DNA of 64,000 bases from Minisyncoccota bacterium (lineage in GTDB: Bacteria; Patescibacteria; Microgenomatia; UBA1400; PJMF01), in the NCBI GenBank assembly GCA_012515515.1, contig JAAYYE010000010.1, positions 1-64,000 on the forward strand, written 5' to 3'. The stretch's first letter is position 1. Every line of letters begins with the position of its first letter. Under the pieces are notes generated by a model. That model saw nothing but the letters and a program-made list of their open reading frames with translations. It was not told the DNA's origin and searched no databases. Below, piece after piece: positions 1-7,188 of this stretch. The translations under genes and the position numbers were made by a program.

Positions 1-2
1 AA

Positions 3-1415
3 AATCGCAGTTTCAACTTGGTGCCAGCGCTGACTTTAAGTGTTGATGAATTAGCCACTATCTATCATTTTCCTAATCAAAAACTGAGTAATATTAATAA
101 TATTTCTTGGGGTAAAAAAATCCTGGGCGAGGCTCCAGACAATTTGCCAATCATCAATATTAACAGTTCTGAAGAAAGTAAAAACAAGATTAATATTATT
201 GCCGAAACCAATTATAAAAATCAAACCAGTAAATATGGCTTAACTGATGCTGATCGGCGTCGTCATGTGTATGTAATTGGTAAAACTGGCACTGGTAAAT
301 CAACTTTATTAGCCAACATGGCCATTAATGATTTAAAACATAATAAGGGTTTATGCGTTATTGATCCCCATGGGGATTTGGTGGAAACCTTATTGGATTA
401 TATTCCCAAGCACAGGATTAATGATGTTATTTATTTTGATCCAGCTGATCAAGAGCGCACAGTGCAAATTAATTTATTTGAGGGAGAAAATGTAGCTCAT
501 CGGGAGCTAATTGCTTCTGGGATTATTTCAGTTTTTAAGAAATTGTATGGTTATTCTTGGGGGCCAAGACTTGAATATATTTTACGCAACTGTCTGCTAA
601 CTTTATTAAAAAGTGAGCAAGCTAAGCTCTCAGATGTTTTAGATTTACTAACCAATGAAAAATTTCGTGAGCAAGTTGTCAGCAAACTCGATGATCCAAT
701 TTTAAAGAATTTTTGGGTCAATGAATATAACAAAATGAGTGATCGCCAACGCCAAGAACAAATTGCCTCAATTCTAAATAAAGTTGGTCAATTTGTTTCT
801 TCACCGCTGGTGCGCAATGTGGTTAATACCACTCAATCATCTTTTAGTATTGAAAAATTAATGAACGAGGGCAAAATTTTGTTAATTAATTTGTCTCAGG
901 GGCGTTTGGGTGAGGACAATGCCACTTTGTTGGGCGCGATGATGATTACTAAAATTCAATTGGCAGCGATGGCTAGAGTCAACACCGACGAAGCAGAGCG
1001 TCGTGATTTTTATTTATATGTTGATGAATTTCAAAATTTTGCCACCGATGCTTTTGTCAAAATTTTATCTGAAGCAAGAAAATATCGACTCAATTTAATT
1101 TTGGCCAATCAATATATTGATCAGATTCCTGAAGAAGTGCGCAACGCTATTTTTGGCAACTGTGGCAATATTATTAGTTTTGTGATGGGAGCGGGTGATG
1201 CTAATTATTTCCAAGCTGAATATGGGGGACTCTACACTCAAGATGATCTAGTCAATTTGGGCAAATACCAAATCATTAATAAGATTTCTATTGATAATGT
1301 TTTGAGTCGGCCATTTCCAGCTTATACGCTAAGATTAGCCAGCAGCAAAAACCAAAACCGAGAAAAAGTGATTCGCAGTAGTCGAGAGCGCTACGCTAAA
1401 CAAAAAATGGGTTAG
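3..1415 (+). CDS. VirD4/TraG-type DNA-translocating ATPase, 5' end outside window
   Basis: The frame is open from base 3 with no credible start, so the gene begins before the window. It encodes a P-loop ATPase of the type IV secretion coupling-protein/HerA-like group. Walker A (GKTGTGKST) lies at 279-305 and Walker B (YVDEF) at about 1017-1031. A conserved C-terminal block follows (SEARKYRLNLILANQY, then an NCGNIISF segment). Such ATPases pump DNA or protein through a membrane pore, but no relaxase or other type IV secretion gene is visible here, so the substrate is unknown. The family is common in Candidate Phyla Radiation genomes outside conjugative elements. It is convergent with mscL, with only 11 bases between them. 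Confidence 0.85.
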   Translation, partial: NRSFNLVPALTLSVDELATIYHFPNQKLSNINNISWGKKILGEAPDNLPIININSSEESKNKINIIAETNYKNQTSKYGLTDADRRRHVYVIGKTGTGKSTLLANMAINDLKHNKGLCVIDPHGDLVETLLDYIPKHRINDVIYFDPADQERTVQINLFEGENVAHRELIASGIISVFKKLYGYSWGPRLEYILRNCLLTLLKSEQAKLSDVLDLLTNEKFREQVVSKLDDPILKNFWVNEYNKMSDRQRQEQIASILNKVGQFVSSPLVRNVVNTTQSSFSIEKLMNEGKILLINLSQGRLGEDNATLLGAMMITKIQLAAMARVNTDEAERRDFYLYVDEFQNFATDAFVKILSEARKYRLNLILANQYIDQIPEEVRNAIFGNCGNIISFVMGAGDANYFQAEYGGLYTQDDLVNLGKYQIINKISIDNVLSRPFPAYTLRLASSKNQNREKVIRSSRERYAKQKMG

Positions 1416-1426
1416 TCACTGGTTGT

Positions 1427-1777
1427 TTATTTCTTTTTCTTATCTAATTTTTCCAAGCCCAAGCCTTTAACTCCAAAGTAAACAACGCCAGCGACAATGG
1501 TGAAGTTAATCAGCGTAGTGACAAAGTTTCCCCAGGCGATTTGAGCTGAACCAATTTTCAAGACAGCTTGAGACAGATCAACTTTTCCTAGAATAAGTCC
1601 CAAAAGAGGATTAATGATATCGACAACGATTGAATCAACCACTGAGCGAATTGAACCGCCTAAAATAAAACCGACGGCTAAACCAACCACTCCTTGTTCT
1701 CTAATAAAATCGAAAAAGCCTGAAATTGGCGAATTAAGTGATGTTTCGGCAGTCATTTTTTTCTTATTTTTTTTCAT
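1427..1777 (-). CDS. mscL: Large-conductance mechanosensitive channel MscL
   Basis: This 116-residue membrane channel opens under high membrane tension and releases solutes during hypo-osmotic shock. After a lysine-rich N-terminus come the MscL helix (SGFFDFIREQ, residues 19-28) and the first transmembrane helix with its small-residue pore pattern (GVVGLAVGFILGG, 29-41). The loop after VVDIINPLLG is short, and a second membrane helix spans about 83-103. The end is a short lysine-rich tail. The protein is slightly shorter than the usual 130-150 residues because the periplasmic loop and tail are reduced. The start codon follows a TACAAT element by 8 bases with no Shine-Dalgarno. Confidence 0.93.
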   Translation of the reverse strand: MKKNKKKMTAETSLNSPISGFFDFIREQGVVGLAVGFILGGSIRSVVDSIVVDIINPLLGLILGKVDLSQAVLKIGSAQIAWGNFVTTLINFTIVAGVVYFGVKGLGLEKLDKKKK

Positions 1778-1785
1778 AATGTCCT

Positions 1786-1791
1786 ATTGTA
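1786..1791 (-). promoter_or_regulatory. Predicted -10 element of mscL (leaderless)
   Basis: On the minus strand this reads TACAAT and ends 8 bases before the mscL ATG. No Shine-Dalgarno is present, so transcription would begin at or next to the start codon. Confidence 0.5.
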
Positions 1792-1837
1792 CCATTAACC
1801 CTATTATTAATCCTATTTTATAATAAAATCTTTAGCT

Positions 1838-1843
1838 TATAAT
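1838..1843 (+). promoter_or_regulatory. Predicted -10 element of the ATP-grasp ligase gene
   Basis: A perfect TATAAT lies 13 bases before the ATG at 1857. The gap predicts a 5' leader of only a few bases, and no Shine-Dalgarno is seen. Confidence 0.5.
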
Positions 1844-1856
1844 TAACATTTACACA

Positions 1857-2846
1857 ATGTCATTAAACATTAAAGCTAAACCAAAAATTAACAAGATTGC
1901 CATTTTATATTCTGACGCCAAGCGAGAATATTTTCCCACCGAAGAAGTTTATATTACCGAAGTAGAAGTCAAAGGACGCGCTCAATTAATTGCCAAAATC
2001 TTAAAGAGCAAGGGTTATCAAGTAGAAACTTTTCCAGGCAACGCTCAATTACACAACACCTTGCTGGAATATAAGCCAGACAAAGTTATCAACTTAGTGG
2101 ACAGTGTTTATGGCCAAGAATATTTAGCTGGTACTATTCCAGCCACCCTCGAGTTATTACAAATATCTTATACTGGCAGTGGCATGTTGGCTACTTCTAT
2201 TAATGCTAATAAATATTTGACCAAATCCCTTTTAGAGCAATATGGCGTGACTACTCCCAAGTATCAATTGGTTAGACACTCAACCGATGAGGTTGATGAA
2301 GAATTAGATTACCCTTTATTTGTTAAACTTAATGAAAATCATGGCTCTTTGGAAGTGTCGCAGTCCTCAGTCTGTTTTGATGAAAAAATGGCTAATCAGC
2401 AAATTAATTATTTATACAACACTTATCAGCAACCAATTTTATTAGAGGAGTTTGTAGCTGGTCGAGAAATTACTGTGGTGCTTGTTGATGGTGGTAATAA
2501 AAAAATTTACGCGGCTGAAAAAATCTTTCATCGATCAGATGAGGATCCTTTTAGAAAAATTGTCACTTTTGATGATAACTGGATAACTGAAGAAAAAACC
2601 ATTACTTATGAAAAGTATGAATTGCCAGAATCAGTTAAAAAAGCGGCTAAAACCGCTTTTAATATCTTAAAAATTGAGGATTATGCTAAATTTGACTTTC
2701 GCCTTGATGAGGCTGGTCGCCATTATTTAATTGATGTCAACGTTAATCCCGCTCTTGGTCCAAGTGGCAGTTGTGCCATTGGCAGCATTTTAGAGCTTCA
2801 TGGTGTATCTTTCTATACTTTATTGGATAGATTAATTCACTATTAA
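1857..2846 (+). CDS. D-alanine--D-alanine ligase-like ATP-grasp protein
   Basis: This 329-residue protein resembles Ddl, which joins two D-alanines for peptidoglycan in an ATP-dependent cytoplasmic reaction. The family's central block is recognisable at residues about 95-130: LELLQISYTGSG, then a run ending NKYLTK. The ATP-grasp elements PLFVKLNENHGS and LLEEFVAGREITV follow. The C-terminal metal/substrate loop is DVNVNPALGPSGS, with D-x-N-x-N in place of the usual E-x-N-x-N/P. The N-terminal segment is longer than in typical Ddl and the acidic loop before the LEL block is atypical (YGQEYLAG). A related ATP-grasp ligase with another substrate is therefore possible. The gene is monocistronic, between mscL and a CapA-like gene. 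Confidence 0.75.
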   Translation: MSLNIKAKPKINKIAILYSDAKREYFPTEEVYITEVEVKGRAQLIAKILKSKGYQVETFPGNAQLHNTLLEYKPDKVINLVDSVYGQEYLAGTIPATLELLQISYTGSGMLATSINANKYLTKSLLEQYGVTTPKYQLVRHSTDEVDEELDYPLFVKLNENHGSLEVSQSSVCFDEKMANQQINYLYNTYQQPILLEEFVAGREITVVLVDGGNKKIYAAEKIFHRSDEDPFRKIVTFDDNWITEEKTITYEKYELPESVKKAAKTAFNILKIEDYAKFDFRLDEAGRHYLIDVNVNPALGPSGSCAIGSILELHGVSFYTLLDRLIHY

Positions 2847-2941
2847 ACATAAAATATATTTGTCGCCCCTTGATTAAAGTTGGCTAATCAGGCTTATGTC
2901 GGTTAGAATATCTTTATCTGCAGAAAAAAATATATTTATCT

Positions 2942-3964
2942 TTGTTAATTGTTGTTTCTCTTTTGTTCTTGGCATATTTGTTTAGTTTTTTAAACTTTGC
3001 CCAATTTAGAGATCAATTTAATTCAACAGTTAACAAGCCTAGCCAATCGCCGTCAGTTCCAGAGCTGGTCAGAAAAGCACCTTCTCCCACTCCCACTCCT
3101 CAGAGTTTTACTTTGGCTGTGGGCGGAGATCTGATGTTTGATCGACATATTCGCAGCAAGGCTGAAACTCAAGGCAATTACGATTTCATTTTTGATCAAA
3201 AACTAACTAATTATTTGAATAGCGCTGATTATGCTTTGGCTAATTTAGAAGGGCCGATCACCCTAGAGAACTCAATTAGTCAAAATACCGTTCCCGGTGG
3301 CCCTGGTAACTTCACTTTTACTTTTTCACCAGCCATCATTCCCGTTTTAAAAAAGAACAATTTAACTTTGCTTAATTTAGGCAATAATCATATTTTAAAT
3401 TTTGGTCAAAAAGGCTTGATGAGTACGCGTCAATATTTAGCTGATGCCAATATGATTTCTTTTGGAGATGTGGGTGAAGAAGCCAGTGAAGAAAATTTTT
3501 ATTACTTAGAAATTTTTGAGCAAAAGATTGCGCTGATTAGCTATAACCAATTTGTTAACGGCAGTAAAAATCGGGCTTTAGCAGCTATTTTGACAGCTAA
3601 AAATCAGGGAGCCAGCCTGATTATCTTATTGAGTCACTGGGGCAATGAATATGTTCCCGAGGCCAATCAAGTCATTGTTAATTTAGCTCATGAATTTATT
3701 GACGCAGGGGTTGATTTAATTCTTGGCGGTCATCCTCATGTCATCCAAAATAAAGAAGTTTATCAAAACAAAACTATTTATTATTCTTTGGGCAATTTCG
3801 TTTTTGATCAATATTTTTCCAAAGAAACTCAAGAAGGCTTATTATTAAAAATTAAGTTTACTTATGATCCCAAGCAATTATTATGGAGCTACCAGATTGA
3901 TGAGCAGATTATTGAAATGAGCCAAGACGGCATTACCAGTTTGCGCTTAACGGAGCTTGATTAA
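2942..3964 (+). CDS. CapA-family metallophosphatase-like, membrane-anchored
   Basis: The product has one N-terminal membrane helix, a proline-rich linker (SPTPTPQS), and a CapA/PgsA poly-gamma-glutamate-synthesis domain with a calcineurin-like fold. Diagnostic segments are AVGGDLMFDRHI, ADYALANLEGPI, LGNNHILNFG, LLSHWGNEY, LILGGHPHV and YYSLGNFVFDQ. The conserved Asp, His and Asn residues would bind metals outside the membrane. CapA proteins act in capsule or cell-wall polymer synthesis, but no other pgs/cap gene is nearby, so the exact role is open. The start is uncertain: the frame has no ATG before the helix, and 2942 is a TTG already inside the hydrophobic stretch. A CTG at 2918 would add a lysine-containing lead-in. 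The stop overlaps the convergent queH stop. Confidence 0.8.
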   Translation: MLIVVSLLFLAYLFSFLNFAQFRDQFNSTVNKPSQSPSVPELVRKAPSPTPTPQSFTLAVGGDLMFDRHIRSKAETQGNYDFIFDQKLTNYLNSADYALANLEGPITLENSISQNTVPGGPGNFTFTFSPAIIPVLKKNNLTLLNLGNNHILNFGQKGLMSTRQYLADANMISFGDVGEEASEENFYYLEIFEQKIALISYNQFVNGSKNRALAAILTAKNQGASLIILLSHWGNEYVPEANQVIVNLAHEFIDAGVDLILGGHPHVIQNKEVYQNKTIYYSLGNFVFDQYFSKETQEGLLLKIKFTYDPKQLLWSYQIDEQIIEMSQDGITSLRLTELD

Positions 3965-4605
3965 ACATCATATTTTTCACGACTTTTTTCCAGCAATGAA
4001 TAAAGACAACCGCAGTAATTTTGTTTATAAAAACCGCGATGGGAGTGATCTCGCATCGCTTGATCAATTTTTGGAACATAAAAATCAATTTGATATTCTT
4101 CACTTAATTTTTGGGCAATCAATTTCACTTTGTCTAAATCTTGATAATTGCTGCTAAATAAAGTTGAACTCACTAGGGGAATTTTTTCTGCCTGAGCTTT
4201 TTCAAAGAGCGCTCTCAGCCTGAGCTCCCAACACAAGGGGCAACGTTTTTGTCGTGAAATGATCGTGAAACGATCGTCAGCGCTTTTGTTTTCACAGTTT
4301 TCACGATTTTTAGCATCACGATTTTGACGACCACGATTTTTAGAACTATCACGATTTTCAGGATTAGCCTTTAATTTTTTGATAGTTTGAAAATAATCTT
4401 GAGGCTGATAGTTAGCGACAATAATTTTAATGTCTCGGTTGAGACTTTTGACGACTTTTTTAATGGCTAATAATCGGGCTTGATGTTCTTCTCTGGGGTA
4501 AATATTGGGATTATAAAAAAAGATTTGCACAGCTGCCTGCATTTCCTCACTCAGCGACTGATAGAGCTTGAGAAAACAATCGGCGCAACAAGTATGAATT
4601 AACAT
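3961..4605 (-). CDS. queH: Epoxyqueuosine reductase QueH with repeat-expanded insert
   Basis: QueH reduces epoxyqueuosine to queuosine at the wobble base of tRNAs, using an iron-sulfur cluster. The N-terminus MLIHTCCADC carries the family's cysteine group (C6, C7, C10). The C-terminal half has RCPLCWELR, TLFSSNYQDLDK, FYVPKI and the NYCGC cysteines. Between them, around residues 80-115, is a hydrophilic insert rich in Asn-Arg-Asp/Glu, encoded by near-identical copies of an AAAATCGTGA-type unit spaced in multiples of three bases. The insert keeps the frame, and both flanking halves look intact, so the enzyme is probably functional. No other queuosine gene is in the window. The stop overlaps the CapA-like stop tail to tail. 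Confidence 0.88.
   Translation of the reverse strand: MLIHTCCADCFLKLYQSLSEEMQAAVQIFFYNPNIYPREEHQARLLAIKKVVKSLNRDIKIIVANYQPQDYFQTIKKLKANPENRDSSKNRGRQNRDAKNRENCENKSADDRFTIISRQKRCPLCWELRLRALFEKAQAEKIPLVSSTLFSSNYQDLDKVKLIAQKLSEEYQIDFYVPKIDQAMRDHSHRGFYKQNYCGCLYSLLEKSREKYDV
4292..4358 (+). repeat. In-frame short tandem-like repeats (TCACGATTTT) inside queH
   Basis: On the plus strand, copies of TCACGATTTT or one-base variants start at 4292 (TCACAGTTT), 4301, 4316, 4331 (CCACGATTTT) and 4349. The offsets 9, 15, 15 and 18 are all multiples of three, so the queH frame is kept. The units encode Asn-Arg-Asp/Glu/Gly triplets. Confidence 0.8.
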
Positions 4606-4623
4606 CTTCTGTAGGATAGCTGT

Positions 4624-4656
4624 ATTATATTGACTTTTATTTATAAACAGTATATT
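4624..4656. promoter_or_regulatory. Divergent promoter region queH / dnaG
   Basis: For queH (minus), TATAAT lies at 4629-4624, 18 bases before the ATG. For dnaG (plus), TTGACT at 4630-4635 and TATATT at 4651-4656 form a -35/-10 pair with a 15-base spacer, 12 bases before the ATG at 4669. The two promoters are back to back. Confidence 0.4.
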
Positions 4657-4668
4657 TTACTCCTAGAG

Positions 4669-6477
4669 ATGTCACAAATTCAAGAGGTTAAAGACGCGAA
4701 TAATATTGTTGAAATTATTGGGGAAAGAATTGATCTAAAAGCCTCTGGTAGTAGTTTTAGGGCTCGTTGTCCTTTCCATAATGAAAAAACCCCCTCATTT
4801 TTCGTTCATCCTGAAATGCAACGCTATCGCTGTTTTGGCTGTGGAGAGTCAGGAGATGTCTTAAATTTCTTACAAAATTATGACGGGATGACTTTCTATG
4901 AAGCTTTAAAATATTTAGCTGATCGGGCAGCCATTACCCTCAAAGACTTTAACCGCACTAGTGAAGATGAAGAACGCGAACAATTATTAGCGATTTTAAA
5001 TTTAAGCAAGGAATATTATCACTTTTTATTGACCGAGCACCGGGCTGGCCAAGTCGCTTTAAAGTATTTAAAAGATCGGGCAGTTAACAATCAGTCAATT
5101 AAGTTGTTTAACTTGGGTTATTCTTTAGCTAGTTGGGATGGATTAATCAATTACTTGCATAAGAAAAAGAAATATCCTTTAGATTTGATTGTTAAAACAG
5201 GCTTAATTATTAAGGGTAATGATGGTCGCTATTACGATCGCTTTCGCGGACGCCTGATGTTTCCTTTAAAAAATCATCGTGGTCAGGTGGTTGGTTTTTC
5301 TGGTCGCTTATTAGACCAGCAAGCCAAAGAAGCTAAATATATTAACAGTCCAGAAACGAGCTTATACCATAAATCAAAATTGCTTTTTGGCTATAGTGAG
5401 TTATTCCGAGAGATTAGGAAAAGCAATAAGGTGTTGGTGGTTGAGGGTGAATTTGATGTTATTTCTTCTGCTCAAGCGCATCTTAACTATGTGGTGGCCA
5501 TCAAGGGTAGTGCTTTAACCAGTGATCAAATTGATTTGCTATCGCGGGCAGCGCAAACAATTATTCTAGCTTTTGATCAAGATGATGCTGGTATTGAGGC
5601 TAGCAAAAGAGCTATTACTTTAATTAAGGATAAAGATGTTGATTTGCGAGTGATCGACTTTCCCAGTTTAAAAAAGTTGGCTAAAACGGACAATCTTAAA
5701 GATCCAGATGATTTTGCTCGCTTCGAACCCAAGTTGTGGCGGGAGGCAGCTAATCAATCCATTTCTGTTTATAGTTTTCTATTAAATGTGATTTTTGCCA
5801 ATCATGATGCGCAAACTCCCGATGGCAAACGAAAAATCATCAATGAATTGGCGCCAATTATTGCTAGTATTGATCATTTGGTTGAGAAAGAATTTTATTT
5901 GCAAAAAATTTCTGAAAAGTTAAATGTTAAATTAAGTTTGATTAAAGAAGATATTGAGCGAGTTGCTCAAAAAAAATCTTCAGCAGAAAAGCCAGCTAAA
6001 AAAGATGCGCCAAAAAGCGATCAAGTCAAAGAGCACCAACAAGTTTTAGAAGAATATTTATTATTTTTATTGTTTAAACTAGACTCAGAAACGTTTGAAC
6101 AAGAAGTGAAAAAAGTTTTAAGCCTTAATTACCAAACTCCAGGAATTAGCAATATTCTTGAGTCCCTAGCCAGCAAGCTTAACAATTTTAATTTAGAAAA
6201 ATTTAGTAAAAGTTTAGCCGATGATTTGAAAGAAATATTAATGGAATGCCTATTAAACCCTGTTTTTATTAAAAATACAGAAAATGTTGATCTGAAAAAA
6301 GAATGGCAGAAAATTTTAGTACAAGTCAAACAAAACATAGTGCATAGTGAAATTGAAAAAATTAATTTAGAACTGCAAGCTCTGGATAATAAAAATGAAA
6401 GAAGTGCGAAAGAAGAACAGCGAGTGAATGATTTATTAGAAGAAATTGTGAAGAAACAAAAACAGCTCAAAGCATAA
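4669..6477 (+). CDS. dnaG: DNA primase DnaG
   Basis: This 602-residue primase makes the RNA primers for chromosome replication. The zinc-binding domain is clear: C34-P-F-H37, then C55-F-G-C58, with the conserved NEKTPSF between. The catalytic core follows, with RFRGRLMFPL and GFSGRLL. The Toprim signatures are VVEGEFDV (E259) and FDQDDAG (D303, D305), which coordinate catalytic magnesium. The C-terminal third is lysine/glutamate-rich and should hold the helicase-binding domain. I chose the ATG at 4669 because it gives the standard MSQIQEVKDANNIVEII start. An upstream in-frame TTG at 4630 would add 13 unconserved residues. No rpsU or rpoD neighbour is present. Confidence 0.95.
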   Translation: MSQIQEVKDANNIVEIIGERIDLKASGSSFRARCPFHNEKTPSFFVHPEMQRYRCFGCGESGDVLNFLQNYDGMTFYEALKYLADRAAITLKDFNRTSEDEEREQLLAILNLSKEYYHFLLTEHRAGQVALKYLKDRAVNNQSIKLFNLGYSLASWDGLINYLHKKKKYPLDLIVKTGLIIKGNDGRYYDRFRGRLMFPLKNHRGQVVGFSGRLLDQQAKEAKYINSPETSLYHKSKLLFGYSELFREIRKSNKVLVVEGEFDVISSAQAHLNYVVAIKGSALTSDQIDLLSRAAQTIILAFDQDDAGIEASKRAITLIKDKDVDLRVIDFPSLKKLAKTDNLKDPDDFARFEPKLWREAANQSISVYSFLLNVIFANHDAQTPDGKRKIINELAPIIASIDHLVEKEFYLQKISEKLNVKLSLIKEDIERVAQKKSSAEKPAKKDAPKSDQVKEHQQVLEEYLLFLLFKLDSETFEQEVKKVLSLNYQTPGISNILESLASKLNNFNLEKFSKSLADDLKEILMECLLNPVFIKNTENVDLKKEWQKILVQVKQNIVHSEIEKINLELQALDNKNERSAKEEQRVNDLLEEIVKKQKQLKA

Positions 6478-6498
6478 TCTCGCTTACAGAATTGCCTC

Positions 6499-6526
6499 TT
6501 GCCAACATACCCCCATAGGGTATAAT
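6499..6526 (+). promoter_or_regulatory. Promoter of the csoR-trx operon
   Basis: TTGCCA (6499-6504) and TATAAT (6521-6526) are separated by 16 bases. The ATG follows the -10 by 6 bases, which predicts a leaderless mRNA. A palindromic operator lies between and partly over the two hexamers. Confidence 0.65.
6507..6523. promoter_or_regulatory. CsoR/CstR-type operator overlapping the promoter
   Basis: The sequence is ATACCCCCATAGGGTAT: a perfect 6-base inverted repeat (ATACCC / GGGTAT) around a 5-base centre. C/G-tract palindromes flanked by TA are the known operator style of CsoR/CstR repressors. Occupancy would block the -10 hexamer, so the repressor gene just downstream is probably autoregulated. 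Confidence 0.65.
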
Positions 6527-6532
6527 GAAATT

Positions 6533-6793
6533 ATGGCTTTCAAAAACACAATCACCATTAATGCAGAAGATAAAACAATTGCTCAATTAAAACGGATTCG
6601 GGGTCAGGTTGATGGTTTAATTCGTATGTATCAGGATGAACGGTCTTGCGTTGAGATAGCGCAACAGATTACCGCTGTCCGCAACTCTTTAGCCAGAGTT
6701 TCTAGAGATGTTTTAACTGGAGCTGCCAATCGCTGCGTCAATGATCGGGAGCAGAAGCAGTTAAACTCAATTTTAAAGGAATTATTAAAGTAA
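6533..6793 (+). CDS. CsoR/CstR-family thiol or metal-sensing repressor
   Basis: This 86-residue all-helical protein has the DUF156 fold, which forms dimers or tetramers that bind G/C-tract operators. Family segments are QLKRIRGQVDGLIRM (18-32) and a helix starting at C39. Two cysteines, C39 and C68, are 29 residues apart, the spacing of the CsoR copper-ligand and CstR persulfide-sensing cysteines. The CsoR copper-binding histidine, expected four residues before the second cysteine, is Ala64. This argues against copper and fits a dithiol (persulfide or oxidant) sensor. The downstream thioredoxin and thioredoxin reductase and the palindrome over the promoter support a self-regulated redox operon. 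The sensing chemistry is inferred. Confidence 0.85.
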   Translation: MAFKNTITINAEDKTIAQLKRIRGQVDGLIRMYQDERSCVEIAQQITAVRNSLARVSRDVLTGAANRCVNDREQKQLNSILKELLK

Positions 6794-6814
6794 TTATTAT
6801 AAAGAAAGGTGCTT

Positions 6815-7150
6815 ATGCCAGCACAACATTTAGATAGTAGTAATTTTCAAAGCACATTAGACAATGCCCAAACTCCAGTTTTAGTGGATTTTTTTGCTGA
6901 GTGGTGTGGTCCTTGTCAAATGGCTGCTCCAATCATGGATAAATTAGCTGATGACTACAAAGACAAAATGCTCATTGTTAAAGTCGACATTGATGAGGCC
7001 AGAGATATTGCTGGGCAATTTAACGTGATGAGTATTCCCACAGTAATTATCTTTAAACGCGATGACAATAAAATGCTAGAATTTGATCGTAAAATTGGTT
7101 TTCCTGGAGAAAATGCCTACAAGGAAATGATTGAGCAAGCTCTAGCTTAA
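6815..7150 (+). CDS. trxA: Thioredoxin
   Basis: This 111-residue cytoplasmic thiol-disulfide reductant has the classical active site WCGPC (C31, C34) after VDFFAEWC, and the cis-proline loop SIPTVIIF. It would be reduced by the thioredoxin reductase directly downstream. I chose the ATG at 6815 because AAAGG at 6805-6809 is a well-placed Shine-Dalgarno. A GTG two codons earlier overlaps that site. The gene follows the CsoR-like repressor by about 20 bases, with trxB after a 38-base gap, so the three are probably one operon controlled at the 6507-6523 operator. Confidence 0.95.
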   Translation: MPAQHLDSSNFQSTLDNAQTPVLVDFFAEWCGPCQMAAPIMDKLADDYKDKMLIVKVDIDEARDIAGQFNVMSIPTVIIFKRDDNKMLEFDRKIGFPGENAYKEMIEQALA

Positions 7151-7188
7151 ATATAAATCTAGTTAGAATCGGTATAGAGGATTATTTT

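Noticed and set aside
1..1415. Conjugative or integrative element
   Set aside because: A lone VirD4-like ATPase at the window edge, with no relaxase, integrase or pilus genes beside it, is not enough.
4253..4358. CRISPR-like repeat array
   Set aside because: Units are about 10 bases with irregular spacing, lie in frame inside queH, and no cas gene is present.
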